This document shows positions 56,201 to 64,000 of a DNA stretch of 64,000 nt, piece after piece. The position numbers and the translations under genes are program-made. The notes under the pieces are model-generated. The model searched no databases. It was not told the DNA's origin and was given only the letters and a program-made list of their open reading frames with translations. The stretch is from the NCBI GenBank assembly GCA_012520945.1, contig JAAYNH010000056.1, forward strand, positions 1 through 64,000, given 5' to 3'. Position 1 is the stretch's first letter. Every line of letters starts with the position of its first letter. Origin of the DNA: Treponema sp. (GTDB taxonomy: Bacteria > Spirochaetota > Spirochaetia > Treponematales > Treponemataceae).

Positions 56201-56477
56201 GAAAACCGTTTAATTCCTCCATTGAAATAGCTCCACCAATAGTAGAACCCCAGCTTATAAGCCCATCAAGATTTTGAGAATTAGCTAATTTATAAATACT
56301 ATTACGCAAATATTCTGACTCTTTTTGAGAGTCAAGCATTCCACCGGGGAAAATATAAAATGCACCACCTTTACGATTTGCTTGTGAAACCAAATGTGGC
56401 CACAAATTCAGTGCAGTCCCTGTGTGGATTGAAGCGAGAACAAATCCTATGCGTTGTTGTTTTGATTTATGATTCAT
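53220..56477 (-). CDS. LacI-like sensor / pseudo-kinase / pseudo-receiver / AraC regulator
   Basis: A 1085-residue cytosolic protein. Residues 1-300 form a LacI-like sugar-binding module (GPENHVSAQERY at 143-154) without HTH, ending RESCGC at 291-296. Helical linker, GAF-like region (about 430-560), a HisKA-like helical pair (about 576-640) whose H-box reads EFFSNIGADLSDPL with Ala in place of His, HATPase remnants (about 650-745), a receiver-like domain (about 860-970, LPSLIVFEK with Glu at the Asp site), and a C-terminal AraC double HTH (about 975-1080, FQDQAYFCRVFKKIHGVPPG). Heads the transporter operon and presumably controls it in response to an intracellular sugar. Confidence 0.85.
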   Translation of the reverse strand: MNHKSKQQRIGFVLASIHTGTALNLWPHLVSQANRKGGAFYIFPGGMLDSQKESEYLRNSIYKLANSQNLDGLISWGSTIGGAISMEELNGFHESLSPMPFVTIGHKIQGSSCVDFDAYNGMKELVHHFIKKHGSRKIAFLRGPENHVSAQERYKAFLDALKEENILFEGYENLISEPVLWTEGEKAIVQLYEKRNLVPGQDFDTLIGSSDMMLFAAVLYLQKYGYKIPEDLRIASFNDSAESRIFSTPFTTVHLPYEELARVSFTKMQETLEDITTRAIYKKIAGKLIVRESCGCSRSLVTFTEDVFHARLDNIEQAKKDICAKITEVLSLSSKAANSYVEPLIDSLIEQDSKKFFSLFENFLTKFFNKEGDVRFVFEAITLLQESGLIVSSYFTKIIKSVYNMVLQVHTSCITFKRYEIERRYSVLNSLKCDLLSAHNRKELINILFEQLPKIGLHTVSIVLYENDEFYRYVGGFSRDSGGSLVYLESQSELFSAGRLVPKELEKDYLSGAFLVQPLFIENQPLGYIITNIAFFDGSVYEDLRSAVSNSLHGIFLFEQTLASKQIAERAEHAKTEFFSNIGADLSDPLIDIVQKLESIENLVEDGKFDKDILVEQILFVKSQVNAQLEKTNMLVDLTLSKVDDLAVEKRLFHLNEIIPDVFGFPLLYGDSDRLKKAFDIIREEYSGDLRCSLENDGVHIVFTSNRNPVDSWAKPSMLLAEKLVLLQFGELIAEKDYCHVVLPYPNLAGLAPCKNAKIPERIISFTENLFEISDMHLPVVQKNTGNYNEFINLDKNSTSIIAWNFDKATMKDIVNVYAMRNHSELFRAPFMCFSEKVSATTLLEMLEKAIRAKREEPVLFINAMVTRYEGWANSDNVISINSMADFDSVITQVLPSLIVFEKIDIDAIKAIRRRPDTVLVPILILPKTFLPSEESEEVCSLPRLLVCNRGVASSSQFAKRIREIISGGEILPPHTGALVKKAIIYLNEHVSSQIVRWKLADSVHVSEDYLTRIFRKELGLSLWEYLNRYRISLATDLLLNTNGTIYEIAEQTGFQDQAYFCRVFKKIHGVPPGKIRNKTQRRSE

Positions 56478-56497
56478 AGCGTAACTTGTATTTTAAC

Positions 56498-56526
56498 TTG
56501 ACACGCAAAATATTACAAGATATATA
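56498..56526 (+). promoter_or_regulatory. Sigma-70 promoter of the BASS transporter gene
   Basis: TTGACA, 17-nt spacer, TATATA. It lies after the first in-frame ATG (56486), so translation must begin at 56537, leaving an almost leaderless transcript. Confidence 0.6.
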
Positions 56527-56536
56527 TATTATAATA

Positions 56537-57496
56537 ATGATAGAAAATTTTTTTATTAAATTTAATAAAACTCTTGAAAAAGGTATGCCTTTACTCACTC
56601 CAACAGGCGTAATTATCGGATTGTTACTAGGAAATCGCGTTGCACATCTTGCTCCTGCGGTTACGGTTTTGTTTGCTTTTATGACTTTAACGGGTGCTTT
56701 AAGCATTAATGCTAAAGATTTTATTGCTGTTTTTAAAAAACCACTGCCCATTGTTTTATTTTTATTTTGCTTTCACATTTTAATGCCAATTATTGCATAC
56801 TTTAGTGCAAAGATATTTTTTTCAAACGATGAAGCATTAATTACAGGCATAGTTCTTTTATTTGCTATTCCTACAGCTGTAGCAGGTTCAATATGGTCAA
56901 CCATCCATAACGGAAACATGAGTTTAACAATTACGCTAATTTTATTGGATACAATTTTAGCACCTTTTTTAACACCGTTTATCGTTTCTGTTTTCATGGG
57001 CAAAGTTATTAAAATTAATGCTTTAGGAATGTTCATCTCTTTAGTATGGATGGTTGTAATTCCTTCTATAATAGGTATATGCATCAATCAATTCAGCAAA
57101 GGAAAAATTCCAAAAAAAATTTTACCGTATTGCAAACCATTTTCAAAATTTGCACTTTTATTTGTCATTATAATTAATTCAGGACGCATTCGCACCTCAA
57201 TTCATGAATTTGAAACGATTTTTATTCTTGTTACTTTTGTTGCACTATTTTTATCATTTACCAGTTTTGCTTTAGGAGCGGGCTGTGGCAGACTATTAAA
57301 ACTTCCACATAAAGATTGTGTCTCATTGATGTATGGTTCAGGTTTACGTAACATAAGTGCAGCCTTAGTTTTAGCATTAACTTATTTTGAGCCTCGATGT
57401 GGTATCCCTATTGTAATTGGAATTGTTTTTCAACAAACTCTTGCAGCTATTTCGGGGATTATTTTATTGCCTCAAAAAGCAAACTCTTCGCATTAA
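56537..57496 (+). CDS. Bile acid:sodium symporter (BASS) family transporter
   Basis: 319 residues from the ATG at 56537. Nine to ten membrane helices and BASS features (LTPTGVIIGLLLG, FAIPTAVAGSIWSTIHNGN, SGLRNISAALVLALTYF with the GN-type crossover region). Sodium-coupled uptake of an organic anion; members transport pantothenate, pyruvate or other acids besides bile acids. Located between the sugar regulator and uxaBA, so a sugar acid or pyruvate is plausible but not shown. Confidence 0.78.
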   Translation: MIENFFIKFNKTLEKGMPLLTPTGVIIGLLLGNRVAHLAPAVTVLFAFMTLTGALSINAKDFIAVFKKPLPIVLFLFCFHILMPIIAYFSAKIFFSNDEALITGIVLLFAIPTAVAGSIWSTIHNGNMSLTITLILLDTILAPFLTPFIVSVFMGKVIKINALGMFISLVWMVVIPSIIGICINQFSKGKIPKKILPYCKPFSKFALLFVIIINSGRIRTSIHEFETIFILVTFVALFLSFTSFALGAGCGRLLKLPHKDCVSLMYGSGLRNISAALVLALTYFEPRCGIPIVIGIVFQQTLAAISGIILLPQKANSSH

Positions 57497-57667
57497 AGTA
57501 CAAATAATGTCAACAAATGCAAAAATTGTCGTTTTTTTGCAAAAAATACACGCAAAACCTATAGAATAATTTTTATCTTCTTATTATAGTATAGGGTAGG
57601 GTAACGATATATATTTTATAAGTACCTAAATTTTTTATATTTTTAATTTTATTGAGGAGTCATTTTT

Positions 57668-59182
57668 ATGATTAATATTACCGAAAAAAAGAACACTGTT
57701 TCCCGACCGGTTAAAGTTCTTCAATTTGGTGAAGGAAATTTTTTAAGAGCTTTTGTAGACTGGCAAATTGATATAGCCAACGAAAAATCCGGTTTCAACG
57801 GTAACATCGTCATGATTCAACCATTACCTGATGATTCAACTCCTTTATACAATGATCAAAAATGTTTGTATACAACTATTCTTCGCGGTATTCAACACGG
57901 TAAAAATGTTGAAGAAATTCGCATCATTGACTCTGTTTCAAAGTGCATAAACTGTTATACTGCATACGATGAATATTTATCATATGCAAACAGTCCGGAT
58001 TTACGTTTTGTAATTTCAAACACAACTGAAGCCGGCATCGTTTATTCTCAAGAATGTAAACTTGAAGACACTCCTCCTGCAAGTTTTCCTGCAAAAGTTG
58101 CACAGTTTTTATACAAACGTTTCAAACATTTTAATGGTGACAAAAAAGCCGGCTTAATATTTATTCCTTGTGAATTAATTGATAAAAACGGTGATAAACT
58201 CAAAGAATACATTCTCCAACACAGTGCAGACTGGAAACTCGGGGAAGATTTCGATAAATGGGTTAACGATGCTTGTATATTCTGTAACAGCTTGGTTGAC
58301 CGTATCGTTCCAGGTTATCCACGAAATGAAGCACCCGCATGGTGTGCAAAATTAGGTTATCAAGATAATTTAATTGACCAAGCAGAACCATTTCACTTAT
58401 GGGTAATTGAAACATCAGGTGATATTGAAGCCTTGAAAAGAGAATTCCCACTTCAAAAAGCAGGGTTGAACGTTGTTTGGACTAACGACATGACTTTTTA
58501 TCGAACAAGAAAAGTTCGCATCTTGAACGGAACACACTCAATGTTTACTGCAGGTGCATTTTTAAGCGGTTTAACAACGGTTGAAGAAAGTATTAATAAT
58601 CCGGTTATTTACTCATTTATTAAACTTGGACTTTTCGGTGAAATTATTCCTTCAATGGACGGAGATACAGATGAACTTTTCAACTATGCAAACAGTGTAT
58701 TGGAAAGATTTAGTAATCCATACATCCGACATTTACTAATTGATATATGTTTAAATTATACATCAAAATTTAAGACACGTAATTTACCGTCCATTAAAAG
58801 TTACATTGAAAGATACAATGCCGTACCTCAATGTTTGGCTTTTAGCATGGCAGCAATTACAATGTTTTACAAAGGAAATGATGTAACTAACCGTCAAATG
58901 ACAGGAATGCGTCAAACTAGTGACGAAAAAGAACCGGAAATGTATTTAATCAAAGACGATGAAAGTGTTTTAACTTTTTTTGAATTATTGCATAAACGCA
59001 CAAATAATCCGAAAGAGCTTGCAAATGCCGTATTAACAAATGATTCTTTGTGGGGAGAAGATTTGACAAAACTTCCAGGCTTTGAAGAAGCTGTTTCACA
59101 TCACATTGAAGAAATTCAAACAAAAGGTATGCTCCATGCAGTTGACGGTGTTCGCCCTAGCGTAATTAAGCCGATAAAATAA
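57668..59182 (+). CDS. uxaB: Tagaturonate reductase (altronate oxidoreductase)
   Basis: 504 residues of the mannitol-dehydrogenase-like family: VKVLQFGEGNFLRAFVDWQID (NAD site), ISNTTEAGI, IFIPCELIDKNGDKLK, VWTNDMTFYRTRKVRILNGTHS with the catalytic Lys/Asn block. Reduces D-tagaturonate from galacturonate to D-altronate with NADH. Ribosome-binding site GAGGAG. The 171-bp upstream region is AT-rich with TATTAT at 57582 but no clear -35. Forms an operon with uxaA, 37 bp apart. Confidence 0.93.
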   Translation: MINITEKKNTVSRPVKVLQFGEGNFLRAFVDWQIDIANEKSGFNGNIVMIQPLPDDSTPLYNDQKCLYTTILRGIQHGKNVEEIRIIDSVSKCINCYTAYDEYLSYANSPDLRFVISNTTEAGIVYSQECKLEDTPPASFPAKVAQFLYKRFKHFNGDKKAGLIFIPCELIDKNGDKLKEYILQHSADWKLGEDFDKWVNDACIFCNSLVDRIVPGYPRNEAPAWCAKLGYQDNLIDQAEPFHLWVIETSGDIEALKREFPLQKAGLNVVWTNDMTFYRTRKVRILNGTHSMFTAGAFLSGLTTVEESINNPVIYSFIKLGLFGEIIPSMDGDTDELFNYANSVLERFSNPYIRHLLIDICLNYTSKFKTRNLPSIKSYIERYNAVPQCLAFSMAAITMFYKGNDVTNRQMTGMRQTSDEKEPEMYLIKDDESVLTFFELLHKRTNNPKELANAVLTNDSLWGEDLTKLPGFEEAVSHHIEEIQTKGMLHAVDGVRPSVIKPIK

Positions 59183-59219
59183 TATATTTTATAGTGTATT
59201 TTTTTTCACGGAGATAACA

Positions 59220-60767
59220 ATGAAAACATCTATTCAAATACATAATGATGATGGTGTTGCTGTTGCGTTGGAACCATTAGCCAAAGGCAATGTTCAAACA
59301 GTAGAATTTGCAGGAAAAACAATTTCCATAACATTAATCGATGACATTCCTGCAGGACACAAGTTTGCATTAAAAGATTTTACGGTCGATGAACCGGTAA
59401 TTAAATACGGCTATCCAATAGGTGCTGCAAAAAAAGAAATCAAAACGGGAGAGCATGTTCATGTTCACAACATAAAAACCTTGCTTTCTGAAACTGCAGA
59501 ATATCATTATGATGAAAATGCTGCAAAAACCGCCGCTGAAGAATGGAAAAAAGCAAATAAATCTATTGACGCACCAAAAATTAAAGCATACAGAAGAGAT
59601 AACGGTAAAATAGGCATTCGTAACGAAATTTGGATTGTACCGACAGTAGGATGCGTAAATCGTATTGCTGAAAATTTAGCATCCTGGGCAAACGGTGTTT
59701 TTTGTTGTGGAGAACCAAAACCAAGCGAAACCGGTGGCTTAGAAGGAGTTTTTGCATGGACACATCCATACGGTTGTAGTCAAATGGGAGATGACCATGA
59801 AAAAACACGCACTATTTTAGCAAATTTAGTTCACCATCCGAATGCAGGTGCTGTTTTAGTTTTAGGTCTTGGTTGCGAAAATAACACAGTGGCTCAATTT
59901 AAACAAGCACTTGGTGAATATGATGAAAATAGAGTTAAGTTTTTAGTTGCACAAGACTCAAGTGACGAAATTGCAGAAGGCAAAAAAATACTAAAAGAGT
60001 TAGCAAAATATTGTGATGATTTTAAACGCACAGATGCTTCGCTTGATGAAGTAATAATGGGCATGAAATGTGGCGGTTCAGATGGACTGTCCGGTATTAC
60101 TGCAAATGCCCTAGTAGGAAAAGTTTGTGACACAATGACAGCAATGAATGCTTCCGTAATTCTCACAGAAGTTCCTGAAATGTTCGGTGCTGAACAAATG
60201 CTTATGGACCGATGCCAAGATGAAGATATGTTTAAAAAAACGGTTGATTTAATTAATAATTTCAAAGATTATTATACACGACACGGACAAGTTGTTTACG
60301 AAAATCCATCTCCTGGAAACAAGGCAGGTGGAATTACAACATTAGAAGATAAATCACTAGGTTGTGTTCAAAAAGGTGGAAAAGCACCGGTATGTGGTGT
60401 ATTAAATTATGGCGAAAGAATAAAAAATCGTGGCTTAAACTTATTGGAAGGACCGGGCAATGATATTGTTTCAACGACAGCTATGACAGCAAGCGGTGCA
60501 CATATCATCCTTTTTACAACCGGACGCGGGACCCCACTTGGAGCACCGGTTCCCACAGTGAAAATTGCTACAAATCATGACTTAGCACAAAAAAAAGCTG
60601 CATGGATAGACTTTGACGCATCATTGACATTAATAAACAATCCCGATACAGTGCGCGACAACTTAATTCAACTTTTGTGCGATATTGCATCAGGAAAAAA
60701 ACAAACACGTAACGAAATTAACGGATACCGTGAAATTGCAATTTTCAAAGAAGGCGTAACTTTATAA
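59220..60767 (+). CDS. uxaA: Altronate dehydratase
   Basis: 515 residues. N-terminal SAF domain (about 1-90, IPAGHKFALKDFTVDEPVIKYG) and the C-terminal GD_AH domain with iron-ligand Cys regions (THPYGCSQMGDDH, GLGCENN, MKCGGSDGLSG, CGVLNYGE). Converts D-altronate to 2-keto-3-deoxygluconate, the step after UxaB. Ribosome-binding site CGGAG. UxaC, KdgK and KdgA are not in the window. Confidence 0.95.
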   Translation: MKTSIQIHNDDGVAVALEPLAKGNVQTVEFAGKTISITLIDDIPAGHKFALKDFTVDEPVIKYGYPIGAAKKEIKTGEHVHVHNIKTLLSETAEYHYDENAAKTAAEEWKKANKSIDAPKIKAYRRDNGKIGIRNEIWIVPTVGCVNRIAENLASWANGVFCCGEPKPSETGGLEGVFAWTHPYGCSQMGDDHEKTRTILANLVHHPNAGAVLVLGLGCENNTVAQFKQALGEYDENRVKFLVAQDSSDEIAEGKKILKELAKYCDDFKRTDASLDEVIMGMKCGGSDGLSGITANALVGKVCDTMTAMNASVILTEVPEMFGAEQMLMDRCQDEDMFKKTVDLINNFKDYYTRHGQVVYENPSPGNKAGGITTLEDKSLGCVQKGGKAPVCGVLNYGERIKNRGLNLLEGPGNDIVSTTAMTASGAHIILFTTGRGTPLGAPVPTVKIATNHDLAQKKAAWIDFDASLTLINNPDTVRDNLIQLLCDIASGKKQTRNEINGYREIAIFKEGVTL

Positions 60768-60884
60768 ATTAATTAAACAAAAGGGGCAAAACTATTTTAC
60801 ACGACTGTTTAACCCCTCTTATCTTAAATGCAACAAATAATTTGTAAAAATTTTATTTTTTTTCATTTTATTTAATTATATAAC

Positions 60885-60932
60885 ACAAAAAAAAGCCTAA
60901 AATCCGCAAAATTAGGATCTTAGGCTTTTTTT
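60885..60932. terminator. Bidirectional terminator between uxaA and the LivJ-like gene
   Basis: AAAAGCCTAA (60891-60900) pairs with TTAGGCTTTT (60920-60929), with additional inner pairs; A run on one side and T run on the other. A weaker hairpin (AGGGG/CCCCT, about 60782-60818) precedes it. Confidence 0.8.
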
Positions 60933-60952
60933 AATGTTTCACAAAATTGCCG

Positions 60953-62098
60953 TTACGGATTAACTGTTGCCTTATAAACAGGTGTTAAAGCACCATCTTG
61001 ACGAATAATTTCCATCATAACAGCAGACTTAATCGGATTACGTTTTTCATCAAATGTTAAATGTCCTGTTACATAATCACCATCAGTCAATTCCAATTGG
61101 GAACGTACAGTCGAAGCGTCCTCCGAACCGGCTCTAATCATTGCATCTTTAAGCATATACATACAGTCATAACCTAAAGCCGCAAAAGAAACAGGCACCG
61201 AACCATAAGATTCCTTATAATTTGCAACAAATTCAATTACACGAGAATCGGTTGAATCTGCAGCATAATGATCCGAATAAAATCCGTTAAGAATTTCATC
61301 TCCGGCATTATCAACAATACCACCCCAGCCGTCTGCACCAACAATCGGAACACTTATGCCTTGAGCACGCAATTGTTTTGCAATTAATGCAACAGCCACA
61401 TAATAATCCGGTAAATATACAACATCAGGAGCTGCATTTTTTATTTTTGTTAATTGAGCATTAAAATCTTTGTCGCCTGTACTGTAAGACTCAGCAGCAA
61501 CAAGACTACCGCCACCTTTTTCAAAAGCAATTTTAAAGTTTTCATAAAGACCAACAGAATAATCATTATCAAGATCGTATAAAACGGCTGCTTTTGAAAG
61601 ACCTAAATTTTCAACAGCAAATTTACCGCCTACAGTACCTTGAAACGGATCGATAAAACAAGCTCTAAAAATGTAATTACCTGCATCCGTAATGCTTTCC
61701 ATAGTAGCTGCCGGTGCAAAAAGCAAAACCTTTTGTGACTGTGCCAAAGAAGTTATTGCTGCAGTACAACCTGACGTCAAAGAACCGACAATTATTTTTG
61801 CACCATCCTTTGTTGTAAGTTTTTTATACGCATTTACTGTTTTTTCAGGATTTCCTTCATCATCCTCGGCAATCATTACAACTTGTTTACCATTAATTCC
61901 TCCGGCGGCATTAATTTCCTTAATGGCCATTTCCATGCCGTTTCGTGCTTCAACACCATAAACAGCTACAGGTCCGGAAAGAGGATAAATACCTCCAATT
62001 AAAATAGTATCGCTTGTTTTTTTTGTACAACCAAAAACAAACAATAAACCTACAACCATAAAAATTGATAAAACGATAGATTTTTGTTTTTTCATCAT
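60953..62098 (-). CDS. LivJ-like branched-chain amino acid binding lipoprotein
   Basis: 381 residues. Signal with lipobox MVVGLLFVFGC, then a type I periplasmic-binding fold (ILIGGIYPLSGPVAVYGVEARNGMEMAIKEINAAGGING, VGSLTSGCTAAI, NYIFRACFIDPFQGTVGGKF). Binds leucine/isoleucine/valine or related compounds for an ABC importer. No livHMGF genes are present, so it is an orphan here. Ribosome-binding site TAGGAG. Confidence 0.88.
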   Translation of the reverse strand: MMKKQKSIVLSIFMVVGLLFVFGCTKKTSDTILIGGIYPLSGPVAVYGVEARNGMEMAIKEINAAGGINGKQVVMIAEDDEGNPEKTVNAYKKLTTKDGAKIIVGSLTSGCTAAITSLAQSQKVLLFAPAATMESITDAGNYIFRACFIDPFQGTVGGKFAVENLGLSKAAVLYDLDNDYSVGLYENFKIAFEKGGGSLVAAESYSTGDKDFNAQLTKIKNAAPDVVYLPDYYVAVALIAKQLRAQGISVPIVGADGWGGIVDNAGDEILNGFYSDHYAADSTDSRVIEFVANYKESYGSVPVSFAALGYDCMYMLKDAMIRAGSEDASTVRSQLELTDGDYVTGHLTFDEKRNPIKSAVMMEIIRQDGALTPVYKATVNP

Positions 62099-62149
62099 TT
62101 CTCCTATTAAAATGTGGAATTAATCTCATTTATTTAACACATTCTTTTA

Positions 62150-62178
62150 ACTATAAATCACAACTAACAATGTGTCAA
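62150..62178 (-). promoter_or_regulatory. Sigma-70 promoter of the LivJ-like gene
   Basis: On the minus strand TTGACA (62178-62173), 17-nt spacer, TATAGT (62155-62150). About 50 bp before the ATG, so the gene is transcribed independently of the chimera upstream. Confidence 0.7.
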
Positions 62179-62226
62179 GTTTTTATTTGCAAATTGTTGC
62201 AATTTGTTGTTATTTAATAACACAAA

Positions 62227-63318
62227 CTAAACACAAGACTTTTTGTAAAGAAACGGAACAGATACGAGGCGCAAGGTGTAACCTGTAAAAAGTAACTTCC
62301 TATAATGAATCAGCACATCTATGGACAAATCTAATATCGCACCACTTGAAGCCAAATATACACTACCTTGAAATATTTGAGTTAAATTAAGATGCTGAAA
62401 ACCGGAATATAAAAGCGACTCACTTGCTTCCATTACGGCTCCATCTATTTTAAAATAGTGCGTCATGATAATGGCCACAATGCCTGTAACAACAGAAGCA
62501 ATAACTGAACTTAAAATTGCAACATATGAATATTTTTTCAAACCTGCAACTAATAATATTGTGCTTATGGCAATTATGTTTCCTATGACAAGCGAAATTA
62601 AAAGGGGTGGATATCCTTTCAATGAAAGCGGTATAATTAATTTCCATATACAAAGAAGTGTAAAAATAAAACTTAAGATTGTACGAAAACCTGTAAATCC
62701 TGAAACAAGAAGTAAAAGAATAGCAAAGCATAAAAATAAAATTATTTCTTTTGTAATACGATAGTGGTCAATCATATTCGTAAAAATTATTTTGCCGTCT
62801 TTATCTTGTTCGATTATCGCCCAAACTATATCACCTTTTGCATTTGCTGCAGGTGTTGCATGGTTCAATGTTACTGTTGAAACAATTCCGATTTTCCAAC
62901 CTTGTTCCTTAAAATATTCAGATAAATTTTTAGCGTCTTTTGTTTTATCAACTAATTTACCGATTACTCCGGAGTGTGTTTTTACACCACAAGAAAATGA
63001 TGTTGCAGTTGATGCAGAGTCCGGACAAAATGATGTTGAGTCTTGTGTCGTTGCTATACCATTCACAGGAAAGCTTGTAAAAGCAAGATTTGCAAGTTCC
63101 ACTTCACCAACAGTATTGTTTCCTAAATATACGCGAGCTGCATTAGCTTGCACATGGCTTAAACCATCTCCAATAAACATGAAAACGTACTTAGGTTTTT
63201 CATTTGATACTGAACCTGCAGTACCTTTTGCAACATTGCTTCCGCTTTTACACGAAATCATTAGAGCAAAAATTACCATAGCAACAATAATTTTGCTCAA
63301 GTTTTTAAACATCTTCAT
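62227..63318 (-). CDS. Chimera: truncated alkaline phosphatase lipoprotein joined to YibE/F-like membrane segment
   Basis: 363 residues. Residues 1-160 are the N-terminal half of a PhoA-type alkaline phosphatase: lipobox LMISC, metal-binding FIGDGLSH (Asp51), nucleophile block PDSASTATSFSCG and LNHATPAA. The rest of the phosphatase, with its other metal ligands, is missing. From about residue 162 the sequence is YibE/F-like (IIFTNMIDHYR, then five or so membrane helices with LLVSGFTGFRTILSFIFTLL and ASSGAILDLSIDV). The YibE part lacks its own start and its C-terminal helices; the last 25 residues match neither. Ribosome-binding site TAGGAG. Probably non-functional as a phosphatase. Confidence 0.75.
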   Translation of the reverse strand: MKMFKNLSKIIVAMVIFALMISCKSGSNVAKGTAGSVSNEKPKYVFMFIGDGLSHVQANAARVYLGNNTVGEVELANLAFTSFPVNGIATTQDSTSFCPDSASTATSFSCGVKTHSGVIGKLVDKTKDAKNLSEYFKEQGWKIGIVSTVTLNHATPAANAKGDIVWAIIEQDKDGKIIFTNMIDHYRITKEIILFLCFAILLLLVSGFTGFRTILSFIFTLLCIWKLIIPLSLKGYPPLLISLVIGNIIAISTILLVAGLKKYSYVAILSSVIASVVTGIVAIIMTHYFKIDGAVMEASESLLYSGFQHLNLTQIFQGSVYLASSGAILDLSIDVLIHYRKLLFTGYTLRLVSVPFLYKKSCV

Positions 63319-63486
63319 AATATTCTCCTAAAAAATGTTTTACTGAAATTGTAAAAATCCAAATTTTTCCACAATTCAGTCTTTTACCAGCTAGAGAATA
63401 ATCTGTAAATATAAAATTAAAATTAATATTTTGTTAAATCTATGTATGTTTTTGGAAAGAAATTTCAAACATCTATGAAGACTTTA

Positions 63487-64000
63487 TTAAAATAATGCTT
63501 GTACAAGTTGTTTTATGTTTTGAATTTCTTGAACACCTGTTTCTTTTTCAGGTGCAAGAATGTTCATAAAGCCTAAACTTTGTGCAGTTTTTACCCGCTG
63601 TTTTAATCGCGGCACAGGACGTATTTCACCTGCAAGACTTAATTCACCCACAACAACTGTAGATTCAGGCAAGCTCACATCTGTACGTGCCGAATACAGT
63701 GCCGCAGCCAACGCTCCGTCAATTGCACTTTCAGTCAACTTAATTCCGCCTGCAACATTTATATAAAGGTCTTGATCACTAAATTTTAGGCCGGCACGTT
63801 TTTCTAAAACAGCGGCTATACGACTCACCCGATTGTTATCAATTCGGTCTGAATAAACTCGTGTTATTGTGCTTTTTGCCGGCACACATAATGCCTGAAT
63901 TTCCACCAAAAAAACACGACTGCCTTCAAAAACGGGAGCAACAGCAACTCCGGCAGGCAACTTCTCCGAACGTCGCGTTATAAACATTGTGCTTGGGTCT
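63487..64000 (-). CDS. radA: DNA repair protein RadA/Sms, 3' part (runs off the window)
   Basis: The visible 170 residues are the C-terminal Lon-protease-like domain of RadA: DPSTMFITRRSEKLPAGVAV, VYSDRIDNNRVSRIAAVLEKRAGLKFSDQDLYINVAGGIKLTE, GELSLAGEIRPVPRLKQRVKTAQSLGF. RadA is a hexameric helicase aiding branch migration in recombination. The zinc finger and ATPase domains lie beyond 64000. The reading frame continues uninterrupted to the edge; the ATG at 63987 is internal. The 168 bp between radA and the chimera show no other feature. Confidence 0.93.
   Translation of the reverse strand, partial: DPSTMFITRRSEKLPAGVAVAPVFEGSRVFLVEIQALCVPAKSTITRVYSDRIDNNRVSRIAAVLEKRAGLKFSDQDLYINVAGGIKLTESAIDGALAAALYSARTDVSLPESTVVVGELSLAGEIRPVPRLKQRVKTAQSLGFMNILAPEKETGVQEIQNIKQLVQALF

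Noticed and set aside
57497-57667. Clear promoter for uxaBA
   Set aside because: A TATTAT box is present but no convincing -35 at the right distance, so it is not listed as a feature.

Overview
The window is an AT-rich chromosomal segment of a spirochaete, most likely a host-associated Treponema. Indicators are a periplasmic-flagellar core flagellin (FlaB) behind a sigma-28-type promoter, FlgM, soluble and membrane chemoreceptors, many sugar/lipoprotein genes, a fused PyrK-PyrD, and BspA-type leucine-rich repeats. Species cannot be fixed from sequence alone.

Layout. 1-5.1 kb: the end of a probable integron cassette array (an attC-like site abutting rpoN), rpoN, a DUF1015 gene, tRNA-Leu with a partly duplicated GC-rich downstream element, and comM. 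5.1-12.9 kb: PHP phosphoesterase, a double cyclic-nucleotide-binding regulator, tRNA-Thr, a cytosolic chemoreceptor with a LacI-like sugar-binding domain, rlmL-tetR, and an SdpR/SdpI-like pair behind a 40-bp perfect palindrome. 13-20.5 kb: accessory stretch with a large lipoprotein, a GH43 beta-xylosidase, an ATGA-coupled restriction-modification pair enclosed by inverted copies of the GH43 gene start, and a frameshifted DtxR-type repressor. 20.5-38 kb: mostly housekeeping (membrane chemoreceptor, tRNA-Ala, lspA, nif3-like, HATPase-HDOD protein, SPOUT methyltransferase, flgM, rsmI, flaB, dnaX-ybaB-recR, aroK) plus a predicted PrsW-type membrane protease and a small barrel protein.

38-48.5 kb: pyrF-pyrKD, a BspA-LRR/CAP surface protein, an orphan trpB with its own operator-like palindrome, hisG-hisB and a GGDEF/EAL protein. 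48.5-60.8 kb: a carbohydrate locus made of a 1085-residue LacI-like/pseudokinase/AraC regulator, two LplB/LplC-type permeases and a solute-binding protein, a divergent BASS transporter, and uxaB-uxaA for hexuronate catabolism. Together these suggest uptake and breakdown of pectin- or xylan-derived oligosaccharides, with the GH43 enzyme and intracellular sugar sensors fitting the same lifestyle. 60.8-64 kb: an orphan LivJ-like lipoprotein, a chimeric alkaline phosphatase/YibE-like gene, and the 3' part of radA running off the window.

Most unusual items: the LplC-type permease with a roughly 290-residue coiled-coil insertion in its first extracytoplasmic loop; the regulator whose kinase H-box and receiver Asp are both lost; the two proteins that share an intracellular sugar-binding module ending in SCGC; the phosphatase/YibE chimera; an iron-ADH-family protein with all metal ligands replaced; and the attC-like site at rpoN.
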